DNA of 28,338 bases from UBA8337 sp965658615 (GTDB lineage Bacteria; Pseudomonadota; Alphaproteobacteria; RS24), in assembly GCA_965658615.1 (NCBI GenBank), contig CBFHSX010000022.1, forward strand, positions 1 through 28,338. Direction: 5' to 3'. Shown here in pieces: positions 16,385-23,131 of this stretch. A program made the position numbers and the translations under genes. The notes beneath the pieces are model-generated. The model saw only the letters and a list, made by a program, of their open reading frames with translations. It did no database searches and was not told the origin of the DNA. The stretch's first letter is position 1, and every line of letters begins with the position of its first letter.

Positions 16385-16672
16385 TTCACGTTTCCAAAAT
16401 CTTCGTCGCTTTAACGACATATTATTGTTTTTCTTAAGGTTCATAGAACGCAAACTTGACTGCAAGATTATCATACAATCCTCGGATTTTCCATAAGAAC
16501 GCAGAACGTCAATTAGCATTAGCTTGAAACGGTTTTGACTGAAACCGGCTAACCGCAATATTCTCAAATTGTGCCGCTCCGGTCACAGGTCGGGCAGCGC
16601 GCCGAAGTTCGTTTTCCCAAGTGACTATGCTAATATCCGCTCAACGCATCACAAAGAAATGCGGAGAAAGAA

Positions 16673-17002
16673 ATGAAACGGCGTATAGCACCTCTGGCTT
16701 TAGGTTTGCTTTTGGCTTTTCCCATATCCGCCTTGTCGCATGGCGGCGGGCTAAACTCGGAAGGCTGCCATAATAACAGAAAAACAGGCGGCTATCATTG
16801 CCATCGCGGCACGCCATCGCCGCCCAAACCACCTGCCCGAAACACGGATACCGGCCCCTTCACATGCGAAAACAAAACGCGGTGTGGCGAAATGCGTTCG
16901 TGCGAAGAGGCAAGATTTTATCTGCAATCTTGCGGCCTGCACCGCCTTGACGCAGATAGCGACGGCATTCCCTGCGAAAGCATTTGTGGAGGGTATCAAT
17001 AA
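16673..17002 (+). CDS. Secreted Excalibur-domain protein with YHCH motif
   Basis: The 109-residue protein starts with a signal peptide (basic MKRRIA, hydrophobic LALGLLLAFPISA, cleavage near residue 22). The mature start HGGGLNSEGCHNN-x-KTGGYHCH (YHCH at 41-44) is a small Cys/His motif often found in secreted proteins next to nuclease or Excalibur domains. A Pro-rich linker follows, then an Excalibur domain with the calcium loop D93-x-D95-x-D97-G and C101-E102. Eight cysteines after the signal suggest disulfides or metal binding. GGAG lies 7 bases before ATG 16673. Known Excalibur domains bind calcium outside the cell; the specific role here is unknown. It is followed directly by a long perfect stem-loop. 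Confidence 0.85.
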   Translation: MKRRIAPLALGLLLAFPISALSHGGGLNSEGCHNNRKTGGYHCHRGTPSPPKPPARNTDTGPFTCENKTRCGEMRSCEEARFYLQSCGLHRLDADSDGIPCESICGGYQ

Positions 17003-17007
17003 CCCCC

Positions 17008-17080
17008 ACATCGCCTCTCGACAGGCGGGCGCCATTAGCCCGACAGATTCAAAATGCCGCCCGCCTGTCGAGAGGCGTGT
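17008..17080. repeat. Long inverted repeat (20-bp perfect stem)
   Basis: CGCCTCTCGACAGGCGGGCG at 17012-17031 is the exact reverse complement of 17058-17077, with a 26-base loop between. ACA (17008-17010) can also pair with TGT (17078-17080) past a 1-base bulge. It begins 6 bases after the Excalibur gene stop. There is no immediate T-run, though TTTTT occurs about 17 bases further on, so it may be a factor-assisted terminator, an RNA-stabilising stem, or a copy of a dispersed palindromic element. Confidence 0.9.
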
Positions 17081-17368
17081 TTACTTCGAGGCACTGTTTT
17101 TAAATTAGGGTATGGGGCCAATTTAGGCAGAGTAATTATTTCTATTAAAAGTCAATAACTTAACTCACATTTCGCTTGCTATTCTCAGCAAGGTTTTCCT
17201 TAACCTAATTTTGCTAATTCCAATGCGGACAGCCCATGTCGGGTTGCCCGCTAAATAGAAAACCGTTCGCGGAAATAGGTGGGATTTCTTTACATCCGTA
17301 TTGGAATTAGCACAGCCCGGCACCATGGCCGGAGCTGCGTGATAACAATATAAGAATGGAGGCGCGCT
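17081..17368. other. Gene-free AT-rich gap
   Basis: With the stem-loop above, 366 bases between the Excalibur gene and the next small membrane protein hold no credible gene. This part is AT-rich and contains the inverted-repeat unit at 17212-17312. A frame on the minus strand through here is judged a shadow. No promoter stands out. Confidence 0.7.
17212..17312. repeat. 101-bp unit bounded by 18-bp inverted repeats
   Basis: TGCTAATTCCAATGCGGA at 17212-17229 and TCCGTATTGGAATTAGCA at 17295-17312 are reverse complements with one mismatch in 18. The 65 bases between have no coding sequence but further short self-complementary pieces (CCC..GGG around 17232-17252). The shape resembles a small non-autonomous transposable element (MITE) or a palindromic repeat. 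No target-site duplication is evident at the ends. Confidence 0.75.
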
Positions 17369-17665
17369 ATGTTGGAGCTTCTTAACGCCTTTAATAATGC
17401 TTGGCCGTTTGTTCAAATTTTCATGCTGGCGACGCTGCTGGGGCTGTGCGCTCTGCCGGTTTGGCTGGCGCAGCGTTGGTTCGCCGCGCGGCAAAAATTG
17501 CCGGATGATGTGCTGGTCGCACTGCGCCAAAATGGCGGCCTCGTCACACTTAGCGTGCGGCAAGGCGCGCCGATTTCACCCAATCAGCTCACCCGCCTAC
17601 TCAATGATCCGGTGACACAGGCCCATAAAGGCCCGCCGCAACAGCCTACGTCAAGCTCGCCGTAA
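17369..17665 (+). CDS. Small single-span membrane protein, unknown
   Basis: The 98-residue protein has one membrane segment at about 13-34 (PFVQIFMLATLLGLCALPVWLAQ), then a basic stretch, a short predicted alpha/beta region (DDVLVALRQNGGLVTLSVRQGAPISPNQLTRLL) and a Pro/Ser tail. A strong GGAGG lies about 8 bases before ATG 17369. I do not recognise a family. Its last 20 bases overlap the 3' end of the convergent aspartate aminotransferase gene, so the two stops are interleaved. It stands alone after a repeat-bearing gap. Confidence 0.72.
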   Translation: MLELLNAFNNAWPFVQIFMLATLLGLCALPVWLAQRWFAARQKLPDDVLVALRQNGGLVTLSVRQGAPISPNQLTRLLNDPVTQAHKGPPQQPTSSSP

Positions 17666-18851
17666 AACGCTTAATCCGCTCACACGCTTCAACCAAATTC
17701 TCATCCGACGTCGCGTAAGAAATGCGGAAGAAGGGCGACAGGCCGAACGCTTCGCCGTGCACCACGGCCACGCCTTCGGCTTCCAGCAGGGCGGTGGCGA
17801 AGGCTTCGTCGCCGTCGATCAGCGTGCCGTCCGGCGTCGATTTACCGATGCAGCCGGCGCAACTCGGATAGACGTAGAACGCGCCCTCCGGCGTGATGCA
17901 GTCAATGCCCTCAGCCTCGTTCAACAGGCCGACCACCAAATCGCGGCGGCGTTTAAAGGCTTTATTGTTTTCGCCGATGAAATCCTGCGGGCCGTTCAGC
18001 GCCTCAACCGCCGCCCATTGGCTGATGCTGGTCGGGTTGGAGGTTGATTGCGACTGGATTTTGGTCATCGCCTTGATCAGCTCTTGCGGCCCGGCGCAAT
18101 AGCCGATGCGCCAGCCGGTCATGCAATAGGCTTTCGACACGCCATTCATGGTCAGCGTGCGGTCATAAAGCTGCGGCTCCACCTGCGCCGGTGTGGCGAA
18201 GACAAAATTATCATAAGTCAGGTGCTCATACATATCATCAGTCAGCACCCAGACATGCGGATATTTGACCAGCACATCAGTCAGCTTTTTCAGCTCGGCT
18301 TCCGAATAAGCCGCGCCCGACGGATTGGACGGCGAGTTGAAGATAAACCATTTGGTCTTATCGGTAATCGCCGCTTCCAAATCCTCGGGCTGCAATTTAA
18401 AGCCGTCTTCCAGCTTTGTCTCAATGGCCACCGGCGTGCCGCCTGCCAGATTGACGATATCGGGATAGCTGACCCAATAAGGCGCGGGGATAATCACCTC
18501 ATCGCCAGGGTTCAGCGTTGCCATCATGGCGTCATAAATCACCGGCTTACCGCCCGGCGCGACAAAGGTCTGTGCCGGTTCGTAATCAAGGCCGTTATCG
18601 CGCTTCAGCTTGGCGCAAATCGCCTGCTTCAACTCGTCAATACCGGTCACGGCCGTGTATTTGGTCTCACCACGCTGAATGGCGTCAATCGCCGCCTGCT
18701 TGATGTTTTCCGGCGTGTCAAAATCCGGCTCACCGGCGCCAAGGCCGATCACATCACGACCGGCAGCGCGCAATTGGCGCGCCTTATCCGACACCGCAAT
18801 GGTGGCTGAGGGCTGAACACGAGAAAGGCTGTCTGCAAGAAACGACGACAT
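17646..18851 (-). CDS. Class I/II aspartate aminotransferase
   Basis: This PLP enzyme moves the amino group of aspartate to 2-oxoglutarate, giving oxaloacetate and glutamate. From ATG 18851 it has 401 residues. Visible PLP-site motifs are GAGEPDFDTP (about 38-47), KYTAVTG, a YW pair in IPAPYWVSYP, NSPSNPSG (172-179), DDMYEHLTY (205-213) and the Schiff-base lysine in GVSKAYCMTGWRIGY (K240), ending with FRISYATS, whose Arg binds the substrate carboxylate. This pattern is the 1-beta (aatA/AspC-like) subgroup, some of which also accept prephenate. A frame opening 24 bases earlier is less likely because AAGGA sits before 18851. It is divergent from the Cache gene. Confidence 0.93.
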   Translation of the reverse strand: MSSFLADSLSRVQPSATIAVSDKARQLRAAGRDVIGLGAGEPDFDTPENIKQAAIDAIQRGETKYTAVTGIDELKQAICAKLKRDNGLDYEPAQTFVAPGGKPVIYDAMMATLNPGDEVIIPAPYWVSYPDIVNLAGGTPVAIETKLEDGFKLQPEDLEAAITDKTKWFIFNSPSNPSGAAYSEAELKKLTDVLVKYPHVWVLTDDMYEHLTYDNFVFATPAQVEPQLYDRTLTMNGVSKAYCMTGWRIGYCAGPQELIKAMTKIQSQSTSNPTSISQWAAVEALNGPQDFIGENNKAFKRRRDLVVGLLNEAEGIDCITPEGAFYVYPSCAGCIGKSTPDGTLIDGDEAFATALLEAEGVAVVHGEAFGLSPFFRISYATSDENLVEACERIKRFTASLT

Positions 18852-18933
18852 ATTGAAATTCCTTGTAAGGATCACTGAATGAGCGCAAACTAACCGCTTG
18901 AGATAGTGAAAACAAGAACGAAAGGATTATCTC

Positions 18934-19422
18934 ATGCCGCCACAGGCAAAATCCCTGTTGATGGGGCTTGGTCTCGGCGCGGTGCTTGGCTTTTTGGCGA
19001 CGCAATTCATCACCCCCACGGCAGTCGATATGCGCACCCAATACCCGCATACCGCTGTTCAACTGGTTACGCGCGCCACCAATATGCTGAATATGGACGG
19101 CCATGCCGCCTTTGAAGCCTTTGACCGCGACCCGAGTTTCAATCGCGTCGATGCATATTTATTCGTGCTGTCAGCCGATGGCACAAATATTTATCACGCG
19201 GCCGATCGCAGCCAAGTCGGTGAAAATTTTGCCGAGCTGCGCGATGTCGACCAACGCCCCTTCGGCCTGCAATTGGTCACCGATGCCGCGCCAAGCGGCG
19301 TGTGGAGTGCCTATCGCTGGAACAATCCGGCCACCGGTCGGGCTGAGTGGAAGCTGACTTTTTCACGCCAATCGCAGCAGGGCCATATTGTCGCCGCAGG
19401 CATTTATGCCGGCCCTGAATAA
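18934..19422 (+). CDS. Membrane-anchored single-Cache domain protein
   Basis: The 162-residue protein has one N-terminal membrane segment (about 6-26) and an exported domain with the single Cache (Cache_2/sCache) pattern: YLFVLSADGTNIYHAADRSQVGENF (75-99), then DVDQRPFGLQL, a WSAYRWNNPATG segment, and a closing GHIVAAGIY (150-158). Cache domains bind small ligands in the periplasm and usually form the sensor part of a kinase, cyclase or chemoreceptor. Here no signalling domain follows and the protein ends right after the sensor fold, so it would have to act alone or through a partner. AGGA lies 8 bases before ATG 18934. Neighbours give no clear function. Confidence 0.8.
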   Translation: MPPQAKSLLMGLGLGAVLGFLATQFITPTAVDMRTQYPHTAVQLVTRATNMLNMDGHAAFEAFDRDPSFNRVDAYLFVLSADGTNIYHAADRSQVGENFAELRDVDQRPFGLQLVTDAAPSGVWSAYRWNNPATGRAEWKLTFSRQSQQGHIVAAGIYAGPE

Positions 19423-19497
19423 ACGCGCGGCGTTAACGCAAAAATAAACGCCTTCCGTCAAGAATTAAAAAAAACGGATGGAGGAAGGATTATTCGT

Positions 19498-19680
19498 GTG
19501 ACTGCAGATTTTCTAATGTTGGCAATTTATTTGCTGGTGCATTTTATCGTGATCAGCCTGGCTGTTTTAATCGGACTGTGGCTCTATTCCATCACGGAAT
19601 GGCTGCTGGATAAATGGAGCAACAACCCGCTCGACCAAGCGCAGCCCATTAGTCGGTTATCAAACAAGCATCTCGATTAG
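19498..19680 (+). CDS. Small membrane protein, unknown
   Basis: A 60-residue protein with a single hydrophobic segment at about 5-30 (LMLAIYLLVHFIVISLAVLIGLWLY) and a hydrophilic tail (DKWSNNPLDQAQPISR). The start is GTG 19498, chosen because GAGGAAGGA lies 8-9 bases upstream; ATG 19516 is the alternative but lacks a site. It lies 75 bases after the Cache gene and 41 before uvrB. I do not recognise it. The strong ribosome site supports a real gene. Confidence 0.6.
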   Translation: MTADFLMLAIYLLVHFIVISLAVLIGLWLYSITEWLLDKWSNNPLDQAQPISRLSNKHLD

Positions 19681-19708
19681 GCGCATTTCCCCTGCCCGCC
19701 AATCGCGC

Positions 19709-19714
19709 TATATT
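19709..19714 (+). promoter_or_regulatory. Possible uvrB -10 element giving a leaderless mRNA
   Basis: TATATT at 19709-19714 ends 7 bases before the chosen uvrB ATG at 19722. If used, transcription would start at or next to the A of the ATG. A weak -35 (TTTCCC, 19686-19691) lies 17 bases upstream. No ribosome binding site precedes the ATG, which fits a leaderless start, but this is inference. Confidence 0.35.
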
Positions 19715-19721
19715 GCCGGGC

Positions 19722-21968
19722 ATGGAAGACCAAAAATCACTGACGGGTCGAGGCGAACTGGCGCCGGTGCCGGAGCCGGGGCTGAGCGATGCACAGCTTT
19801 CCGAATTTATCCCACACCGTGCCGCGCGACCGGAAAAGATTGAAGGCGGGCGCGCCTTTAAAATGGTGTCGGATTTCGAACCGGCCGGCGACCAGCCGCA
19901 AGCCATTATCGAATTGATTTCCGGCATTGAAGATAGCGAGCGCGACCAAGTGCTGCTCGGCGTTACCGGCAGCGGCAAGACCTTCACCATGGCGCAGGTG
20001 ATTGCCAAGACGCAGCGTCCGGCGCTTATTCTCGCGCCCAATAAAACGCTCGCAGCGCAGCTTTATGGCGAGTTTAAGGGCTTTTTTCCCGATAATGCGG
20101 TCGAGTATTTCGTCTCTTATTATGATTATTATCAGCCCGAGGCCTATGTGCCGCGCACTGATACCTACATTGAAAAAGAGAGCAATATTAACGAGCAGAT
20201 TGACCGCATGCGCCATTCAGCAACCCGCGCATTATTGGAACGCGATGATGTGATCATCGTCGCCTCCGTCTCCTGCATTTACGGCATTGGCTCGGTTGAG
20301 AGCTACACCTCCATGACGCTGCAATTGGAGCGCGGCATGGAAATCAGCCGCAATCAATTGCTCGCCGATTTGGTGGCGTTGCAATATCGGCGCAATGATA
20401 TGGCGTTTGCGCGCGGCGATTTTCGCGTGCGCGGCGACACGGTGGATTTATTTCCGGCCCACTATGAAGACCGCGCTTGGCGCATTGAGCTGTTTGGCGA
20501 CGAGATTGACAGCCTGACCGAGTTCGACCCGCTGACCGGCCAAAAGACCAATGATTTGGAAAAGGTCCGCGTCTATGCCAATTCGCATTATGTGACACCC
20601 GGCCCGACGCTGAGGCAGGCCATGGTTGGCATTCAGGATGAGTTGAAGAAACGGTTGGAAGAGTTTGAAGCTGCAGGTCGCCTGCTCGAAGCGCAGCGGC
20701 TGGAGCAGCGCACGCATTTTGATTTGGAAATGCTGGAAGCGACCGGCTCTTGCGCCGGCATTGAAAATTATTCGCGCTATCTGACCGGCCGCAAGCCGGG
20801 CGAACCGCCGCCTACATTATTTGAATATCTGCCCGATAATGCGCTGGTCTTTACCGATGAAAGCCATGTCACAGTGCCGCAAATCGGCGGCATGTTCAGG
20901 GGTGACTTTAAGCGCAAATCGACGCTGGCCGAGTTCGGCTTCCGCCTGCCCTCTTGCGTGGATAATCGACCGATGAAGTTTGAGGAATGGGACATTATGC
21001 GGCCGCAAACCGTGCATGTCTCTGCCACGCCCGGCCCGTGGGAGATGGAGCGCACAGGCGGCGTGTTTGTCGAGCAGGTCATTCGCCCGACCGGGCTGAT
21101 TGACCCGACTTGCGAAATTCGCCCGGCCTCGAGCCAAGTCGATGATCTGATTGCCGAATGTCACGAGCTGGCCAAGAAAGACCAGCGCGTGCTGGTGACG
21201 ACTCTGACCAAGAAAATGGCCGAGGATCTGACCGAATATATGCACGAGCAGGGCTTGCGCGTGCGCTATATGCACTCTGATATCGAGACGCTGGAGCGCA
21301 TTGAGATTATCCGCGACCTGCGCCTCGGCGCGTTTGATATTCTGATCGGCATTAATCTGCTGCGCGAGGGGCTCGATATCCCCGAATGCGCCTTGGTTGC
21401 CATTCTCGACGCCGATAAAGAGGGTTTTTTGCGAAGTGAAACATCGCTGGTGCAAACCATTGGCCGCGCCGCGCGTAACGCTGAAGGGCGCGTGCTGCTT
21501 TATGCCGATAAAATGACCGGCTCGCTGGAACGCGCCATGGCCGAGACCGGACGGCGGCGCGAGAAACAAATGGCGCATAATGAGGCGCATGGCATCACGC
21601 CGGCGACAGTGAAGAAGAATGTCGCCGATGTGCTGGAGGGCATTGCCGAGCGCGATAATAAAGCCGCACCCGGCCCGTATCGGGTGCGTGAGGCGATGGA
21701 AGAAAAACAAGCGCCGCTTCTGGGCAGTAATTTGCGCGCCCATATTGAAGGGCTGGAAGCGCAAATGCGTGAGGCCGCCGCCGATCTCGAATTTGAGACA
21801 GCGGCGCGCCTACGCGATGAGATTAAACGGCTTCAGGAAACCGAATTGGCCTTAGCCGATGACCCTTTTGCCCGCCAGTCAGAAGTTGATGCCCGCGTCT
21901 CCGAAAGCACCGGCAAGGCGGTCAAGGCCAGACCAAAAAGTTCAGGTCGCAAACGCAAAGGCCCCTAA
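19722..21968 (+). CDS. uvrB: UvrABC system protein B
   Basis: UvrB verifies DNA damage delivered by UvrA and recruits UvrC for incision. From ATG 19722 it has 748 residues: Walker A GVTGSGKT (80-87), the DNA-gripping beta-hairpin segment YYDYYQPEAYVPRTDTYIEK, helicase motifs including TDESHVTVPQ and NLLREGLD, QTIGRAARN, and a C-terminal UVR motif (LRAHIEGLEAQMREAAADLEFE). It is longer than E. coli UvrB, with an N-terminal extension of about 45 residues ending RPEKIEGGRAFKMVSDFEP, which other alphaproteobacterial UvrB proteins share, and a basic C-tail. No ribosome site precedes the start. No GTTC-N7-GTTC box is visible upstream. Confidence 0.95.
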   Translation: MEDQKSLTGRGELAPVPEPGLSDAQLSEFIPHRAARPEKIEGGRAFKMVSDFEPAGDQPQAIIELISGIEDSERDQVLLGVTGSGKTFTMAQVIAKTQRPALILAPNKTLAAQLYGEFKGFFPDNAVEYFVSYYDYYQPEAYVPRTDTYIEKESNINEQIDRMRHSATRALLERDDVIIVASVSCIYGIGSVESYTSMTLQLERGMEISRNQLLADLVALQYRRNDMAFARGDFRVRGDTVDLFPAHYEDRAWRIELFGDEIDSLTEFDPLTGQKTNDLEKVRVYANSHYVTPGPTLRQAMVGIQDELKKRLEEFEAAGRLLEAQRLEQRTHFDLEMLEATGSCAGIENYSRYLTGRKPGEPPPTLFEYLPDNALVFTDESHVTVPQIGGMFRGDFKRKSTLAEFGFRLPSCVDNRPMKFEEWDIMRPQTVHVSATPGPWEMERTGGVFVEQVIRPTGLIDPTCEIRPASSQVDDLIAECHELAKKDQRVLVTTLTKKMAEDLTEYMHEQGLRVRYMHSDIETLERIEIIRDLRLGAFDILIGINLLREGLDIPECALVAILDADKEGFLRSETSLVQTIGRAARNAEGRVLLYADKMTGSLERAMAETGRRREKQMAHNEAHGITPATVKKNVADVLEGIAERDNKAAPGPYRVREAMEEKQAPLLGSNLRAHIEGLEAQMREAAADLEFETAARLRDEIKRLQETELALADDPFARQSEVDARVSESTGKAVKARPKSSGRKRKGP

Positions 21969-22000
21969 AGCAAAGGCCCTAAGATAAAAGGCCCTAAGGC
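21956..22000. repeat. Three tandem 15-base repeats at the uvrB end
   Basis: CAAAGGCCCCTAAAG (21956-21970), CAAAGGCCCTAAGAT (21971-21985) and AAAAGGCCCTAAGGC (21986-22000) are in register with a shared AAAGGCCC core. They start inside the last uvrB codons, include its TAA stop, and end exactly where the stop codon of the convergent barrel-protein gene begins, so they form the whole intergenic space. Confidence 0.8.
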
Positions 22001-22675
22001 TTAGAAATCGTAAATATAGCTGACCTGCAGCACTTGCGATTCAAAGACCTCAAAATCATATTGCCGCAATTCCACCCGGAACGGCTCATGCGCCACCCCA
22101 ATGCCGAAAAACGCACCATCACCAGTATGCGGATCGTCGATTGAAGCAAAACCGACCCGCGCCGTGTAGCGCAGCAAAGGCGGACCGCCTAAATCAAACC
22201 CCTTCAAAACCGACATTTCAAAAGCCGGCTGGTCGGGCTTCGGATTGCTGCCGCCACTGGCGGTCGGCTGGTCATAAGCGCCATTCAACACGGTCAGGCC
22301 GACTTCAAAATGCCAGTCCGATGGAAAGCGCACCCCAAAGCCACCGGCAATAGCAATATCATCGCTATCGGCTTCGGCATGCCGAAGGGCGGCGCCGCCG
22401 GAGCCGTTGGGTGCGTACCCCTGGTAAGCCTCGGCGCCTTCACTCGTCTCGTCATGACTGACGAAGCCGACACTGCCATAGACATAGGTAAATGTCCCCA
22501 AGCGTTCAGCCCGCGATTGTTTCGGCCAGCCTTCCCATGCATCCATATCGGCAGATTTGGCCGGCGCGGTCCAAATCAGACCCAGCACAAAAGTCATGGC
22601 CACGGCCAGGGCCAGTATTTTCACGGAGGCCAGCTTGTCCTGACCGGTTATTGTTTGATATCGACGATCGTGCAT
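22001..22675 (-). CDS. Putative outer-membrane beta-barrel protein
   Basis: From ATG 22675 (AGGAG 7 bases upstream) the protein has 224 residues. A signal peptide with a hydrophobic core at about 19-35 and an A-K-S-A cleavage site near residue 42 precedes a chain of alternating polar/aromatic strands (TFTYVYGSVGFVS, IAIAGGFGVRF, WHFEVGLTVL, LLRYTARVGFAS, FFGIGVAHEPF, RVELRQYDF), compatible with an eight-stranded OmpA/OmpW-sized barrel. It ends in YIYDF, with the terminal Phe and alternating aromatics typical of the BAM recognition signal. I do not recognise the exact family. Two tiny genes lie upstream on the same strand (22751-22831 and 22916-23038) and may be co-transcribed with it. Confidence 0.75.
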   Translation of the reverse strand: MHDRRYQTITGQDKLASVKILALAVAMTFVLGLIWTAPAKSADMDAWEGWPKQSRAERLGTFTYVYGSVGFVSHDETSEGAEAYQGYAPNGSGGAALRHAEADSDDIAIAGGFGVRFPSDWHFEVGLTVLNGAYDQPTASGGSNPKPDQPAFEMSVLKGFDLGGPPLLRYTARVGFASIDDPHTGDGAFFGIGVAHEPFRVELRQYDFEVFESQVLQVSYIYDF

Positions 22676-22750
22676 CGACTTACTCCTTTTGTTGTTCAGC
22701 AACAGCCTAGAACGGCCTGCCTTATTTTTCGGTTAAAGCTGCGCCACCCG

Positions 22751-22831
22751 CTAACAACATGGACAGGCGGGACAACACACACCTGAGCCCATAAGGCGCA
22801 CGGATTTGAGTGAGTAAACAGCAACAGCCAT
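22751..22831 (-). CDS. Cysteine-rich 26-residue micropeptide
   Basis: An 81-base frame from ATG 22831 to TAG 22751 has a perfect ribosome site, AAGGAGGT (22844-22837), 5 bases before the ATG. The peptide begins MAVAVYSLKS, continues VRLMGS, and ends GVCCPACPCC: five cysteines in the last eight residues, two prolines, no acidic residues. All five Cys codons are TGT, while neighbouring genes often use TGC. It lies 84 bases after the stop of a 40-residue membrane protein and 75 before the barrel-protein start. It may be a regulatory leader peptide sensing metal or cysteine supply, a metal-binding peptide, or a precursor to be modified; it resembles no family I can name with confidence, and no modifying enzyme is nearby. 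Confidence 0.6.
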   Translation of the reverse strand: MAVAVYSLKSVRLMGSGVCCPACPCC

Positions 22832-22915
22832 AGCAGACCTCCTTTTTATTATTTTTGGTCTGAGCAAACCTTACTCAATTCCACCTCTATGTAAAAGGCT
22901 TTTGTCGGCGCATTT

Positions 22916-23038
22916 TTACAGGTCGGAAATGGCCCACATGCCCGTCAGATAAAACACCACAAACATGACGACATGGACGAGCAGCACTTTCAGCAGCAAA
23001 TGGCGGGGAACAGGTTTTTCGTGCGGTTCTTCAGACAT
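22916..23038 (-). CDS. Small membrane protein of 40 residues, unknown
   Basis: From ATG 23038 the protein has 40 residues: a hydrophilic start (MSEEPHEKPVPRH) and one membrane segment (LLLKVLLVHVVMFVVFYLTGMW). GGGAG lies about 5 bases before the ATG. The frame stays open upstream to 23239 but that part runs through the convergent-strand pteridine reductase gene and is unlikely to be used. It is divergent from that gene, with 93 bases between starts. The cysteine-rich micropeptide and the barrel protein follow on the same strand. No family recognised. Confidence 0.62.
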   Translation of the reverse strand: MSEEPHEKPVPRHLLLKVLLVHVVMFVVFYLTGMWAISDL

Positions 23039-23131
23039 GGGAACTCCCTTTAAATCATCGATGGACCAGCCTGCCGCGCAAACGGTTAAAAAACGGTGTA
23101 GAAGCCGCCGAAAAACTGCTACATCAGGGCC

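Noticed and set aside
17165..17563. 132-codon minus-strand frame in the repeat-bearing gap
   Set aside because: It overlaps the small membrane protein gene antisense, crosses the inverted-repeat unit, and has no ribosome site or recognisable pattern.
20817..21764. Open frame of 315 codons on the minus strand
   Set aside because: Antisense to uvrB, composition typical of a shadow frame, no start signal.
22751..22831. Naming the micropeptide a methanobactin precursor
   Set aside because: Only size and Cys-rich tail are alike; the spacing of cysteines differs and no biosynthetic or transporter genes are present.
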